A stretch of 35,277 bases of DNA from a virus. The position numbers were made by a program, and so were the translations under genes. The notes under the pieces were generated by a model. That model was not told the origin of the DNA and ran no database searches. It was given only the letters and a program-made list of their open reading frames with translations. Location: positions 1 through 35,277 of IMG/VR virus record IMGVR_UViG_3300027917_000014. One strand, written 5' to 3'. Below, piece after piece: positions 1-7,976 of the stretch (position 1 is its first letter; every line of letters begins with the position of its first letter).

Positions 1-99
1 TAACAGTGTTTGCATTTTTTGCTGACTAAACGTAATGTCATAAAAATCACAAAGGCGTTTAGCTAGCTTATAAGTGAGATAACTCACGAAATAATTATC
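1..99. repeat. Terminal direct repeat, left copy (circular contig overlap)
   Basis: The first 99 bases are identical to bases 35179-35277. A reading frame that enters base 1 on the minus strand continues without a break at 35178, so the two copies are one sequence read twice from a circular or circularly permuted molecule. The exact length of 99 is typical of the k-mer overlap left by an assembler and is unlikely to be a biological terminal repeat. The non-redundant genome is 35,178 bp. Confidence 0.93.
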
Positions 100-570
100 A
101 AGCGTATCTGATAACTCATCATCAGCCGCTAATTGAGTAAGTGCAAATTTTCCAGTTATATTAACTTGGTAAACCTCAGACGGTAAAAAATATAAATATA
201 ATTTTGTGCCGCCTTTAATCCTTTCAGCATGATAGCTGTAAGGCAGTGATTCAATATTATCAACACGGGGAGAACCAAAATAGAACTTACGGTGACGCCT
301 GCGCATTGAATAACGCACCTCGCCAATGTTAAATGTAACAGCATCCGTAACAATCAAACCTGATACATCGTATTCCTCTTGGCCTGTTACCGTGTCGAGT
401 GATGCGTGGCCGTAATACGGAATATGACGGCCACTCATCGACTTCTCAGCCAAAATATCATTAAGCATGCGCAACCCATCCGCGAGTTGTGAACCTGCTA
501 CAGTTTCCTCGTCGCGACTTACTATATTAGATAAGTAATACGCATTAGTGATAAGTTGGTCTGTTATCAT
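1..570 (-). CDS. P22 gp4-like head-tail adaptor, N-terminal part (gene spans the join)
   Basis: This is the start of a 232-codon gene whose last 42 codons lie at 35050-35178. The ATG is at 570, just after the coat gene stop at 582. The order coat - this gene - gp10-like protein matches P22 genes 5-4-10, where gp4 is the first ring added below the portal. The N-terminus (MITDQLITNAYYLSN) and the helical C-terminal stretch (SYLTYKLAKRLCDFYD) resemble podovirus gp4/tail accessory factor proteins. At 232 residues it is longer than P22 gp4 (166), the extra part being a central beta-rich segment. Function rests mainly on order and general resemblance. Confidence 0.8.
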   Translation of the reverse strand, partial: MITDQLITNAYYLSNIVSRDEETVAGSQLADGLRMLNDILAEKSMSGRHIPYYGHASLDTVTGQEEYDVSGLIVTDAVTFNIGEVRYSMRRRHRKFYFGSPRVDNIESLPYSYHAERIKGGTKLYLYFLPSEVYQVNITGKFALTQLAADDELSDTLDNYFVSYLTYKLAKRLCDFYDITFSQQKMQTLL

Positions 571-581
571 TTAATTACCCC

Positions 582-1805
582 TTATAGTGGGAAAATCAAA
601 CGCATTGCGTACTCTTCAACCATTCGATAACCCCAAATGACATCATTTACGAAGCCTTTTTGGTTCTCACCGAACTTAGTACCGTAGTACATACGCATAC
701 TTACACCAGAGTCAGGGTCAACGGCATTCGCAGTTGGGAACGGCTCTTGCTCTGGCAAGCGAGGCATTGCTAAGAACAACGCATCTCCGCCATAAATCAC
801 ACCGCATCGGTGACTTGGCAGCGCTTTAAGCTCCATACCTGCCGCAATCGGGTGATTGATGTTTTGATCTGGACCCGCAGTGTCTACCAATGCTGGACTA
901 ATCTTAAGCGTGATATCGCCGCTTGCATCAGCTGGAGCTGTTTGAGTAGCGCGAACTTGTACCGGATTTGCAGATACTTGATGTCCAATGAAGGTTAAGT
1001 AACGCAAATCTGGGTGACCTGAAACGCCATCACTAAATTGCAATAAATCGTTAAATTTAATAGCATTAGCATCAGCACCGCCGCCAGTGTTAACGACTAA
1101 TTCGTCACCAGCTGCATTGATTGATACTACAGTCAACGTTGTGCCATTCTCACCAACGTTACCCGATGTGTGAACAGGCAACAAGTTAGAACGATAAAAT
1201 TCGCAGTTATCGTATTCGCCAACCATCCACTTTTGTGCGATGTCATTGTTACGATTAAGCGCAAATTGTGACAAACCTGAACCGATAATAGCTGGTACGT
1301 CAATATCAGAAAGCACGCAGCGAGTATCAGTTGATGGTGAACCATAGTTGCGATAGAAAGCCAATGCACGTGAAAGCTGAGTATAGCTATCAATTGCAGT
1401 GGTGCCATCACCATAGAAACGATAGTTTCTTAAGTTAGCTCTTGCAACGTCTGCTTCGACCTTGGCGCCAAGTTCAGCGACTGCACTACGACCGAAACGT
1501 GTCATGTAATCATGAACGTTGAAAATCTCTTCTTGTGAAGTGAATTCGTAAGCTACGTTTGCAGCTGACGATACGGTTAAATTAGCAACACGTTGAGTAG
1601 AATCTTGGAAAGTAGCAACCAAGTCAGTGTTAGTGGTAAAACGTGGAGGCAAATCAAAACTTACAGTTGCACCACGGTTGTTAACAATGCGGTCAAAATT
1701 TCTAAATTTTGTGTTCGCTTTGTTAATGTAACAGTACATATTTTGTAGCAACGCCAGACCGGACATCTGGTAAGTAGCCACATCAATCAATGAATTACTA
1801 GCCAT
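582..1805 (-). CDS. Major capsid protein, P22 coat (gp5)-like, HK97 fold
   Basis: A 407-residue protein in the coat position, between scaffold and gp4-like adaptor. Stretches such as VAELGAKVEADVARANLRNY and, near the C-terminus, MRMYYGTKFGENQKG resemble P22-type coat proteins of environmental podoviruses. P22 gp5 has 430 residues. It builds the icosahedral head with the scaffolding protein. The frame is open 11 codons upstream to 1838, but the ATG at 1805 (protein MASNSLIDV) has a GGAG seven bases upstream and is the better start. P22-type coats need GroEL/ES for folding, which fits the GroES gene nearby. Confidence 0.9.
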   Translation of the reverse strand: MASNSLIDVATYQMSGLALLQNMYCYINKANTKFRNFDRIVNNRGATVSFDLPPRFTTNTDLVATFQDSTQRVANLTVSSAANVAYEFTSQEEIFNVHDYMTRFGRSAVAELGAKVEADVARANLRNYRFYGDGTTAIDSYTQLSRALAFYRNYGSPSTDTRCVLSDIDVPAIIGSGLSQFALNRNNDIAQKWMVGEYDNCEFYRSNLLPVHTSGNVGENGTTLTVVSINAAGDELVVNTGGGADANAIKFNDLLQFSDGVSGHPDLRYLTFIGHQVSANPVQVRATQTAPADASGDITLKISPALVDTAGPDQNINHPIAAGMELKALPSHRCGVIYGGDALFLAMPRLPEQEPFPTANAVDPDSGVSMRMYYGTKFGENQKGFVNDVIWGYRMVEEYAMRLIFPL

Positions 1806-1872
1806 TGTTAAAACTCCAAATAAGTTAAATTCGGGCAATGGCTATTTAATTAAAACGCTTCAATTAATCAGA

Positions 1873-2604
1873 TTAAGAAATATAAATCTTTTTAAAATCC
1901 GCTATCGTTTTAGGGCCATCACCTACGCCAACATTTGAAGATTTGACCTGTCTGATTGGATCAGGCGCAACTTGCTGATTAACACCATTCTGATTTTGTT
2001 TAATCGAATTAGAAAGGCGCTTAATCTCAGAAATAGCTAGGTTTTGATCACGTGAACCCAGTTGCAATATGGTTGCTACTTTACCCGGATTTTTAGCCAG
2101 GTCGTAAAGTACATCACCACCATTATCAACCGCATTCGCGTATTGCCAAACCTCAGGTACAGACTGGAAGCCACCAACTGATTCCAACGCTTGATCAAAA
2201 TCCTCATATCGAGATTTAGCATCATTCGTTTTCTGGCCCATTTCCTGCAAGATTCTTTGCGCTTCTTGCTGATAGTAAGCCTGCTGATTTTGCTCCGCTT
2301 GTTGCTGTTGAAGTTGTTGGAATCGCTGATCAACGTACGAATTGAGCGCTGTTTGATCAATACCCCCAAAGCTTGGTGGTGTGTTTTGCACCGGCGCTTG
2401 TTGATATTGAGGCGCTTGCTGCGTGTATTGCTGTTGATTCTTAAATTCTTCAACGGCTTTGTTGTACCCTTTCAGTTTAGAATCACCAACAAGCCTATCT
2501 ACTGTAGATTGTGGCACCATATTTTCAGATGGTGTCGCAACTTGAGTGTCTACACTTGATGGCACACTATCCTGCACCACTTCTGCCTGAACTTCTTCAG
2601 TCAT
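1873..2604 (-). CDS. Scaffolding protein
   Basis: A 243-residue, very hydrophilic, glutamine-rich protein immediately before the coat gene, the scaffold position in P22-like phages (gene 8 before gene 5). Residues about 50-115 are rich in Gln and Tyr, and helical segments follow (for example FQQLQQQQAEQNQQAY). There is no membrane segment or enzyme motif. Scaffold proteins direct coat assembly and leave or are degraded before packaging. AGAGG stands seven bases before the ATG. Scaffold and coat are the first genes behind the leader and promoter at 2630-2802, so they can be expressed separately from the terminase-portal block. Confidence 0.83.
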   Translation of the reverse strand: MTEEVQAEVVQDSVPSSVDTQVATPSENMVPQSTVDRLVGDSKLKGYNKAVEEFKNQQQYTQQAPQYQQAPVQNTPPSFGGIDQTALNSYVDQRFQQLQQQQAEQNQQAYYQQEAQRILQEMGQKTNDAKSRYEDFDQALESVGGFQSVPEVWQYANAVDNGGDVLYDLAKNPGKVATILQLGSRDQNLAISEIKRLSNSIKQNQNGVNQQVAPDPIRQVKSSNVGVGDGPKTIADFKKIYIS

Positions 2605-2629
2605 CTCAAACCTCTTTTATTAACTATTA

Positions 2630-2755
2630 ACCCCGTCACGGTAATGCCGGGATAACGTCTCCCGTCGCGACCATTTCACCCTATGGCTAGGTAATGCCGG
2701 TTTATAGTGACGTCCACTTGAACATCAAAGCTAAGTCGCCCCTTCCATGGGGCAA
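2630..2755 (-). promoter_or_regulatory. Structured RNA leader upstream of scaffold-coat
   Basis: Read on the minus strand this is the 5' leader of the scaffold-coat transcript (about 165 nt from the promoter to the ATG at 2604). It can form a GCCCC/GGGGC hairpin (2738-2753) and a closing helix CGTCAC/GTGACG (2707-2712 with 2634-2639). Inside that helix are a CCAT/ATGG hairpin (2671-2686) and a CGGGA/TCCCG hairpin (2648-2664). The 11-mer CCGGCATTACC occurs twice in unpaired parts. Such a structure may set coat expression or stability; no known RNA family was recognised. No convincing ORF lies here. Confidence 0.5.
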
Positions 2756-2774
2756 AGCAATGTATTCATACTCG

Positions 2775-2802
2775 ATTATATGACTTTTAAATGAACAGAC
2801 AA
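2775..2802 (-). promoter_or_regulatory. Sigma70-type promoter for scaffold-coat
   Basis: On the minus strand TTGTCT (-35, 2797-2802) is followed after 16 bases by a perfect TATAAT (-10, 2775-2780). It lies downstream of the groES terminator and upstream of the structured leader, so it would restart transcription for the scaffold, coat and possibly all later virion genes. Confidence 0.62.
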
Positions 2803-2812
2803 AAAACAGAAG

Positions 2813-2821
2813 TTATCCACA
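2813..2821 (+). promoter_or_regulatory. Perfect DnaA-box sequence
   Basis: TTATCCACA matches the DnaA-box consensus TTATNCACA. It lies 10 bp upstream of the -35 of the scaffold-coat promoter. A single 9-mer is expected on one strand or the other about once in every four genomes of this size, so it may be chance. Binding of host DnaA here could link the promoter to host replication, but nothing else supports that. Confidence 0.3.
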
Positions 2822-2865
2822 CAAGAATTGAACAAGTTGATGCAGTAAGCGCCTTTGTGTACCAC

Positions 2866-2926
2866 AACTTGTCTAATTTTGGGTGTAAAAAAAAAAAAAT
2901 AATTTACACCCAAAATTAGACAAGTT
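2866..2926. repeat. Perfect 24-bp inverted repeat with A13 loop
   Basis: Bases 2866-2889 and 2903-2926 are exact reverse complements, separated by 13 bases, nearly all A on the plus strand (the 13-base A run is 2887-2899). The RNA of either strand would form a 24-bp perfect hairpin. It sits between the groES terminator and the scaffold promoter. On the minus strand the U-run falls in the loop, not after the stem, so it is not a classical terminator. It may be an RNase III site, an insulator or a DNA cruciform. Confidence 0.75.
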
Positions 2927-2956
2927 AAATGCACTTGCTTCGAAAATATCATGGAC

Positions 2957-2982
2957 AAAAAAAAGCCCTCACTAGGAGGGCT
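2957..2982 (-). terminator. Intrinsic terminator after groES
   Basis: On the minus strand AGCCCTC - loop CTAGT - GAGGGCT (2964-2982) is followed by a run of eight T (2957-2964). It lies 22 bases past the groES stop and would end the transcript of the terminase-portal-groES block before scaffold and coat. Confidence 0.85.
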
Positions 2983-3003
2983 AAGCACAGGACTGAAATA
3001 TAA

Positions 3004-3297
3004 CTACTCTATTATAGCAAGTATGTCTGGCTCTGCAACAAAGTTAATTTCGCCATCTTCATGAGCGATATTGATAGAACCGTGTTTGCGTACAAGCACA
3101 TAATCGCCAACTTCAACGTTCATTGGCATAAGCTTGCCGGTTTTATCAGGACGACCAGGGCCAATGGCAATAACTTCAGCTTTGATTATTGGATTGTCTT
3201 TATAGTTTTCGACTACTTCAATCAAATCGCCGTCTATACGTTCCTCAGGCAATTTTCGCAATGCTACACGGTTCAATATGGGTGCTATTGTAGACAT
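3004..3297 (-). CDS. groES: Phage-encoded co-chaperonin, GroES/Cpn10 family
   Basis: It has 97 residues, the exact length of bacterial GroES. The C-terminal core (VIAIGPGR, MNVEVGDYVLV, EPDILAIIE) lines up with GroES (VLAVGNGR, DVKVGDIVIF, ESDILAIVE), and the N-terminal NRVALRKL with DRVIVKRK. GroES caps GroEL so that substrate folds inside. The mobile loop differs: GroES has GGIVLTGSAAAKSTRG, here it is DGDLIEVVENYKDNPIIK, without the usual GGIVL contact. Host GroEL would be the partner and coat protein the likely client, as with T4 gp31. A GGA lies seven bases before the ATG, and a terminator follows. Confidence 0.92.
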   Translation of the reverse strand: MSTIAPILNRVALRKLPEERIDGDLIEVVENYKDNPIIKAEVIAIGPGRPDKTGKLMPMNVEVGDYVLVRKHGSINIAHEDGEINFVAEPDILAIIE

Positions 3298-3362
3298 TAA
3301 AATATCCTCTCTTTAGTTAGAAGGATATACTATGCTAAAAGAGTGGATATTATGCAAGCGTG

Positions 3363-3673
3363 TCATTTGCGCTTCATTTTCTTGAGCGTTCTAGCTAAAG
3401 CAATACGCCTTTTCATTAATGGTGATGCGCCTTTGCTTAGCTTAGACAAATCAGCCGCACTTAGCTTTTCATCACCTTTGACCAAGCCTTTGCGCTTAGC
3501 AACTGCACGCAATGCGCCCGGCTTTTTTATCGCGCCTTGTATCCAGTTTTCATTGCTTTTTTTTTAGGCGCTGAATTAGATTTGCCAAACTTGCGACCTA
3601 CGCTCGGCATGTTTTGCTTACCGCCCGCTAGCTTCATATGAGTACGGCCAGTTTTACTGTGTTGCATTTTCAT
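3363..3673 (-). CDS. Small basic phage protein, split by a -1 frameshift at an A9 run
   Basis: The ATG at 3673 (AGAGG eight bases upstream, overlapping the portal end) opens a 48-residue frame, MKMQHSKTGRTHMKLAGGKQ..., which stops at 3527. The rest of a familiar phage protein lies in the -1 frame: WIQGAIKKPGALRAVAKRKG..., ending LKKMKRK at 3363. The frames join at nine A on the minus strand (3557-3565), coding KKK. A -1 slip there gives a 103-residue Lys/Arg-rich protein. The phase allows A-AAA-AAA slippage, or one A is missing in this genome or assembly. Proteins with an 'IKKPGALR' motif are common in phages; function unknown, and nucleic acid binding would suit the charge. Confidence 0.72.
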
Positions 3674-5771
3674 TGTTAATTACCTCTTTAACGTTGTTTA
3701 AAATGTCTTGCCCATGTCTATGCGCTTGATCGTTCGCTTTCAAGTGCATGTCAGCGGTACTTCTTAAGTTTTCAGCGTGCGCCTTGGCTAGTTGAACCTG
3801 CCCCGCCTCTTGTTGCGCCTGAATCTTTAATAATTGGATTGTATGATCATTTTGCATTTGTTGTTGCTTAAGCTGTAAGTTAGCTTGATCAAGTTGTATG
3901 TCCGCCTGCATCTTTTGCGATTGTAATTGTAGCTCTGATTGTTTAGCTTGTGCCGCCAATACGGCCGGGTTACTCTGCTGCCCTTGCTGTGCAGCTTGCG
4001 CCTGCATTTGCTTTTGCATTTGTGTGAATTGCTCAGCCATTTGTGTCAGCTGGTCAGCGCCTTTGATATCAAGATTGCTAACAAGCATTGGCAAGCCTTC
4101 TTGCTCAATCATTGCCCTGAACCCTTGTGACGCGTTCATTAATTCGACCATCTGAGAAAGTGCGCGGTTTTTCTGAGTCTCGTAGTTAAAACCTGCCTCC
4201 ACCTGAACCTCAAGCACATCATGGTCATAATTAAGCTGCGGTGAACCAGGTTGAGGCATTCCAGTTGGCATTATTTGGTTAATTTTAGTGTATGTACGCT
4301 TTCCCTTCCGATCCACCACAGGAACAGTACGCGGCGTTGCATAATACATTGGGATCATTTCCAAAATAATTTGCGCCGCCTGTGTTAGCGCCATCAAATA
4401 GCCTTTGTTATAAGGCGCACTTACCGCATTATTCGCTGACATTGCCTCTTGGATAGCAACCCCGGAAACTTGCTGTTGATTATTCAGCTGATGATTAAAA
4501 GCACCCAGCTGCGCTTGTACGCTTTGATCAACTCCCATAAATGTCTGGGATATAATCCCGGGTATGTCGGAACGTTGTACAGGAATAGGCGCGGGCAATT
4601 GATTGCCGTCTTTATCCCGCGATGAATAAATCAGCGTTGCAGCTTTTTGTGGGTTAGTCCAATCCTCTGCGGCATCTTCGGGGATCGCTTTCTCATCAAC
4701 AATGTATTTATTTTGCATGATGTTCTCAAGCTCGTTGCCTAAAGACTGTCCTGCAAAGTTTTTCAATCGCTGAGCGCCCATGGCGTTATAAACATAAGGC
4801 CGGGTTATCTGTTCCATTGTGTTAGATGAATTGTTTTGCGATACATACGCGGAGTTACCATCAACAAACACTAACGGCAATTGCGTATAGTTAGTCTCTT
4901 GATATTCCAGTACTCGATCTTGTATTACCACATAACGGCAAATAATCGTTTTCTCAGTCCATCGCGTTTTGACAATTTGTGGGGGTTGCGCAATAGAACT
5001 CCAGTTATTAATTTTTTCTTTGTATCCTCTGTCAGTGATTGTCGAACCATCAGCCAATAAATGCAGCCTAACGCGCTTTTTCTTTTTGCAATAGTAATCA
5101 GCTAACAACAAAATATCGGTTTTCATGTTGCGATAGCTCCACTGGAAACCTTCTAAGCTTTTGTCGTAGTACAAATTATCTACATTTTCGTCGGGGTATT
5201 CTTTCTTAAAATCTTCGAGTGACTTAGGGTACAGCTGAAAACAGTACGCCCCGTCACCCTTGTGCGGCTCGCGTGCCAGTGGGTCAAAACCCGTTAAACA
5301 AGGGTCAAATACTTTGGTTAACTTGATTTCTTGATTAAAACTTTTGCTGTTCTCGTAATCGGTTAGCACTTTCATGACGCTAAAGCCGCCGCCTAACAGC
5401 TCTTTATACACGCCGTAAGAGAATGAGTTTTTATTAGCATCGTATAAAATACTCCGCATGATGCCCTCAACCACGTCGACGGTTTGAGGATCGACTTGGT
5501 CCTCGAGGGCATGCACGGAAAATCCCGGCTCTTGCTTAGCAAATTCGCCAAGCTGCCGCGCAACATAAGGCTCGAGTATATTAAACTCAATGTCTGGTTT
5601 GTCAGTAATATTTAGGATGTCGCGATCTTCCCCAGACAATGACGACTGGAAAACGAATCTCATGAACTCGTTATATCGCTTACGATTAGATTGAAAAGTT
5701 TGGTATGCTTCTTCGATATTGCGTTTAATATCCGCAAAATTCTGTTTCGTGTCTCTAGTATCGACTGCCAT
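3654..5771 (-). CDS. Portal protein, P22 gp1-like
   Basis: At 705 residues it is close to P22 gp1 (725). It follows TerL with a 17-base overlap. The N-terminus (about 1-60) is helical, and a conserved stretch NILEPYVARQLGEFAKQEPG is near 65-85. The last 150 residues are a glutamine-rich coiled coil (QAKQSELQLQSQKMQADIQL), like the long C-terminal barrel of P22-type portals. The portal is the dodecameric ring through which DNA enters and leaves and on which the gp4-like ring docks. Confidence 0.9.
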   Translation of the reverse strand: MAVDTRDTKQNFADIKRNIEEAYQTFQSNRKRYNEFMRFVFQSSLSGEDRDILNITDKPDIEFNILEPYVARQLGEFAKQEPGFSVHALEDQVDPQTVDVVEGIMRSILYDANKNSFSYGVYKELLGGGFSVMKVLTDYENSKSFNQEIKLTKVFDPCLTGFDPLAREPHKGDGAYCFQLYPKSLEDFKKEYPDENVDNLYYDKSLEGFQWSYRNMKTDILLLADYYCKKKKRVRLHLLADGSTITDRGYKEKINNWSSIAQPPQIVKTRWTEKTIICRYVVIQDRVLEYQETNYTQLPLVFVDGNSAYVSQNNSSNTMEQITRPYVYNAMGAQRLKNFAGQSLGNELENIMQNKYIVDEKAIPEDAAEDWTNPQKAATLIYSSRDKDGNQLPAPIPVQRSDIPGIISQTFMGVDQSVQAQLGAFNHQLNNQQQVSGVAIQEAMSANNAVSAPYNKGYLMALTQAAQIILEMIPMYYATPRTVPVVDRKGKRTYTKINQIMPTGMPQPGSPQLNYDHDVLEVQVEAGFNYETQKNRALSQMVELMNASQGFRAMIEQEGLPMLVSNLDIKGADQLTQMAEQFTQMQKQMQAQAAQQGQQSNPAVLAAQAKQSELQLQSQKMQADIQLDQANLQLKQQQMQNDHTIQLLKIQAQQEAGQVQLAKAHAENLRSTADMHLKANDQAHRHGQDILNNVKEVINNENATQ

Positions 5772-7311
5772 AACGCGACTTCGCCCTAATGTTGCGTCGA
5801 CGAGCGTTTGCGGCTGTTATTTTCTTAACAGCGTCTGTAGCAGATTCACGATTGTTATCATAGCCAAGACTGGCTACTTTGTCAATTAATGCCAGCTGGA
5901 TAGCATCGGCACAAGTATCGGCTATATCATCATTTTTGTGTGTGTCATTCATTGTTATTTTGCGCATATGATCAATGCAAAAATCAACATGAGGCGCAAA
6001 GGCATTGAAGCTTACTTGCTTGCGTGCAATGAATGGTTGCGCCCTTAAAAATCTATCGGCCTTGCTTAACACACCGCCCGTAATCTCATCACGTCCGCGC
6101 GATATGTCCAACACATTCAACCCTGGCATGTCTCTGAGCACCGACACAAGCGTTGTACCCGTTGATTTCTTCTCAATAGCGGCAAACTGCGGCTTTACAT
6201 TATAGCCCATGCAGCGCCTGTAAAAGCTCATAAACTCGTCTTTTAGGTCTTTAGGCTCTACGCGGCATTCATGGCAGTCTAGCCAATGCAAACCCAACAA
6301 TCCCGTATCAATGCCCTCGAAAAGTATCTTATACACGCCCCAAAAGCTAAATACGGTTGCATCATTGTATGTCTTGGAAGTCTCGGCGGTATCGGCCGTT
6401 ATGAATGTCGATAGTATGTCGGGGTCTTGATCGTACAGCTGGAACCATTCAGGCTTGAACACACCACCGCCAGCGGGTTGGGGGTTTTGTTGATATTGCG
6501 CTGAGAACTCATAGGGCATTGTTTCTTGCATCTTCTTGAGTTCTTCTAGGCTGTGCATTTCAGGATCCAATGCTTCACCATTGCCACCCAATGCCTTCAA
6601 TACCACCCTATCCCAATCTTTGCCATCCATGCCAAGCAACAACCTGGCTGCCAAGTCATCCTCATGCAACCTTTGGCAGATAAAAACTATTGGCGTGCGG
6701 TTTGGGTTGTTTAGGCGTGATATCAACGTATTTAAAAACCACTCGCCCACTGAATCGCGTGATATGTCGCTAGTTACTTCGCTCGGCTTGTGCATATCAT
6801 CAAGGACAATAGCGCCGCCAAAGTCCTCAACATTCCTAATACCAGCTCCACGCCCAGTAATCGTTCCTCCAGCGCCAGCCGCATAAACTGACCCACCCTG
6901 AATAGTATCAAAGTTATCCTTTGCACTCGTACTGGGATCAATTCTTGCATCAAACAGCTCCTTGTATTCAGGCATGTTAATAATTTGGCGTACGATATTG
7001 GTCTGGCGCTTGGCAAGCGTGTGCGAATATGAAACATACAGAAAATTCGCATTGGGATACTTAGCCAAACACCAGGCTATATAGTGTATACATAACTCGG
7101 TCTTACTGTAACGTGGTGGGATATTAATTAGCAAACGATTGCAATCACCGCGCTGCGTTTTGGTCAGCGCCTTACAAATGGTTATCACATGAGCCTCACG
7201 GCCTAGCGGGCTTGATACTTTAAACTCTTGACCCGTGCGCAGCTTAAAGAACACCTGCGTAAATAGCAAAAGTGATCCTTGCAGTTTTGCGCGTTGTTCG
7301 TCACGATTCAT
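5755..7311 (-). CDS. Terminase large subunit
   Basis: A 518-residue packaging motor. The ATPase domain has a Walker A-like PPRYSKTE (65-72, where many relatives have PPRHGKSE), a Walker B AIVLDD (167-172) and a coupling motif QRLHEDDL (213-220). The C-terminal RNase H-like nuclease begins near 305 (ITADTAETSK) and has IEKKSTGTT and the late acidic motif KNDDIADTCADA. TerL cuts the concatemer and drives DNA into the portal. It overlaps the preceding gene by 11 bases and the portal by 17, so the three are probably co-translated. Confidence 0.94.
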   Translation of the reverse strand: MNRDEQRAKLQGSLLLFTQVFFKLRTGQEFKVSSPLGREAHVITICKALTKTQRGDCNRLLINIPPRYSKTELCIHYIAWCLAKYPNANFLYVSYSHTLAKRQTNIVRQIINMPEYKELFDARIDPSTSAKDNFDTIQGGSVYAAGAGGTITGRGAGIRNVEDFGGAIVLDDMHKPSEVTSDISRDSVGEWFLNTLISRLNNPNRTPIVFICQRLHEDDLAARLLLGMDGKDWDRVVLKALGGNGEALDPEMHSLEELKKMQETMPYEFSAQYQQNPQPAGGGVFKPEWFQLYDQDPDILSTFITADTAETSKTYNDATVFSFWGVYKILFEGIDTGLLGLHWLDCHECRVEPKDLKDEFMSFYRRCMGYNVKPQFAAIEKKSTGTTLVSVLRDMPGLNVLDISRGRDEITGGVLSKADRFLRAQPFIARKQVSFNAFAPHVDFCIDHMRKITMNDTHKNDDIADTCADAIQLALIDKVASLGYDNNRESATDAVKKITAANARRRNIRAKSRYGSRY

Positions 7312-7654
7312 ATGGATCGCCAGCTTCTCTCAATTTCGTAATTAGTTCTCTATAGCCCCCAGATACGTACTCATCCAAAAACTCAATAGTTTCTTTATGT
7401 TTAGCCTCATCATCATAATCATTTAAAACAAAATCCCGGTCATTTTTTAGAACAATAAATAGGGTTATATGAACTGCTCGCCCCACTTCCTTATACACAA
7501 CGCTGCCATCTGTATTGCACGGCGCATATTTATAATCCCATCTTATATCGCTTCGAATAGATGATATTTCTTGCAAACAAACCATATCATATACACAACC
7601 TTCTTTACCTGCGCTTTTTTTTGTATAAATTTTGATAAACTTATTATCCATCAT
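7301..7654 (-). CDS. Hypothetical protein
   Basis: 117 residues, no family recognised. It is soluble and mixed alpha/beta by eye, with a hydrophobic strand VHITLFIVLKN in the middle. It is reading-frame coupled on both sides: the start overlaps the previous stop by 11 bases, and its end overlaps the TerL start. It is part of the accessory block between the terminase subunits. Confidence 0.72.
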   Translation of the reverse strand: MMDNKFIKIYTKKSAGKEGCVYDMVCLQEISSIRSDIRWDYKYAPCNTDGSVVYKEVGRAVHITLFIVLKNDRDFVLNDYDDEAKHKETIEFLDEYVSGGYRELITKLREAGDPYES

Positions 7655-7976
7655 TGCTCCTTATAACGCTAGTTAATTTTTCCCACACCTTAATAACGTC
7701 TTTAAAGTCAGTGTCGCCCGAGGCTTCCCACTCAATTGCTTTGATCAAGTCGTTATTTTTATGCCACATGTCATGAAAGGGATCTACCTTATTGATCTCT
7801 TCATATAACGCGGTTGTAAACTCGTTGTAAAGATATTGTGCTATTGCGTTCATATTGTGGTCGCTATGTGACTGGCAATACTGAAGCATTCTTACAAATT
7901 CTTTAAACGCGCACGAATAACAGTTATTAGATAACAGTTCACTTGCGAACACATAATCAAACGCACCACCACTCAT
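7644..7976 (-). CDS. Conserved 'MSGGxFDY' family protein
   Basis: 110 residues beginning MSGGAFDYVFAS. Small phage and plasmid proteins that start MSGGxFxY are common and have no assigned role. The rest is helical (ALYEEINKVDPFHDMWHK). It overlaps the methyltransferase stop by four bases (ATGA) and the next gene by 11. Confidence 0.75.
   Translation of the reverse strand: MSGGAFDYVFASELLSNNCYSCAFKEFVRMLQYCQSHSDHNMNAIAQYLYNEFTTALYEEINKVDPFHDMWHKNNDLIKAIEWEASGDTDFKDVIKVWEKLTSVIRSNDG

Noticed and set aside
1806-1838. An 11-codon extension of the coat protein to an upstream ATG
   Set aside because: The ATG at 1805 has a GGAG at the right distance, and the extension covers that ribosome site.
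2776-2988. A 70-aa open frame on the minus strand
   Set aside because: It runs through the groES terminator, the perfect inverted repeat, the DnaA box and the promoter; low-complexity F/L sequence, no ribosome site.
3343-3567. A 74-aa plus-strand ORF
   Set aside because: It is antisense to the conserved basic protein, whose two frames match a known phage family.
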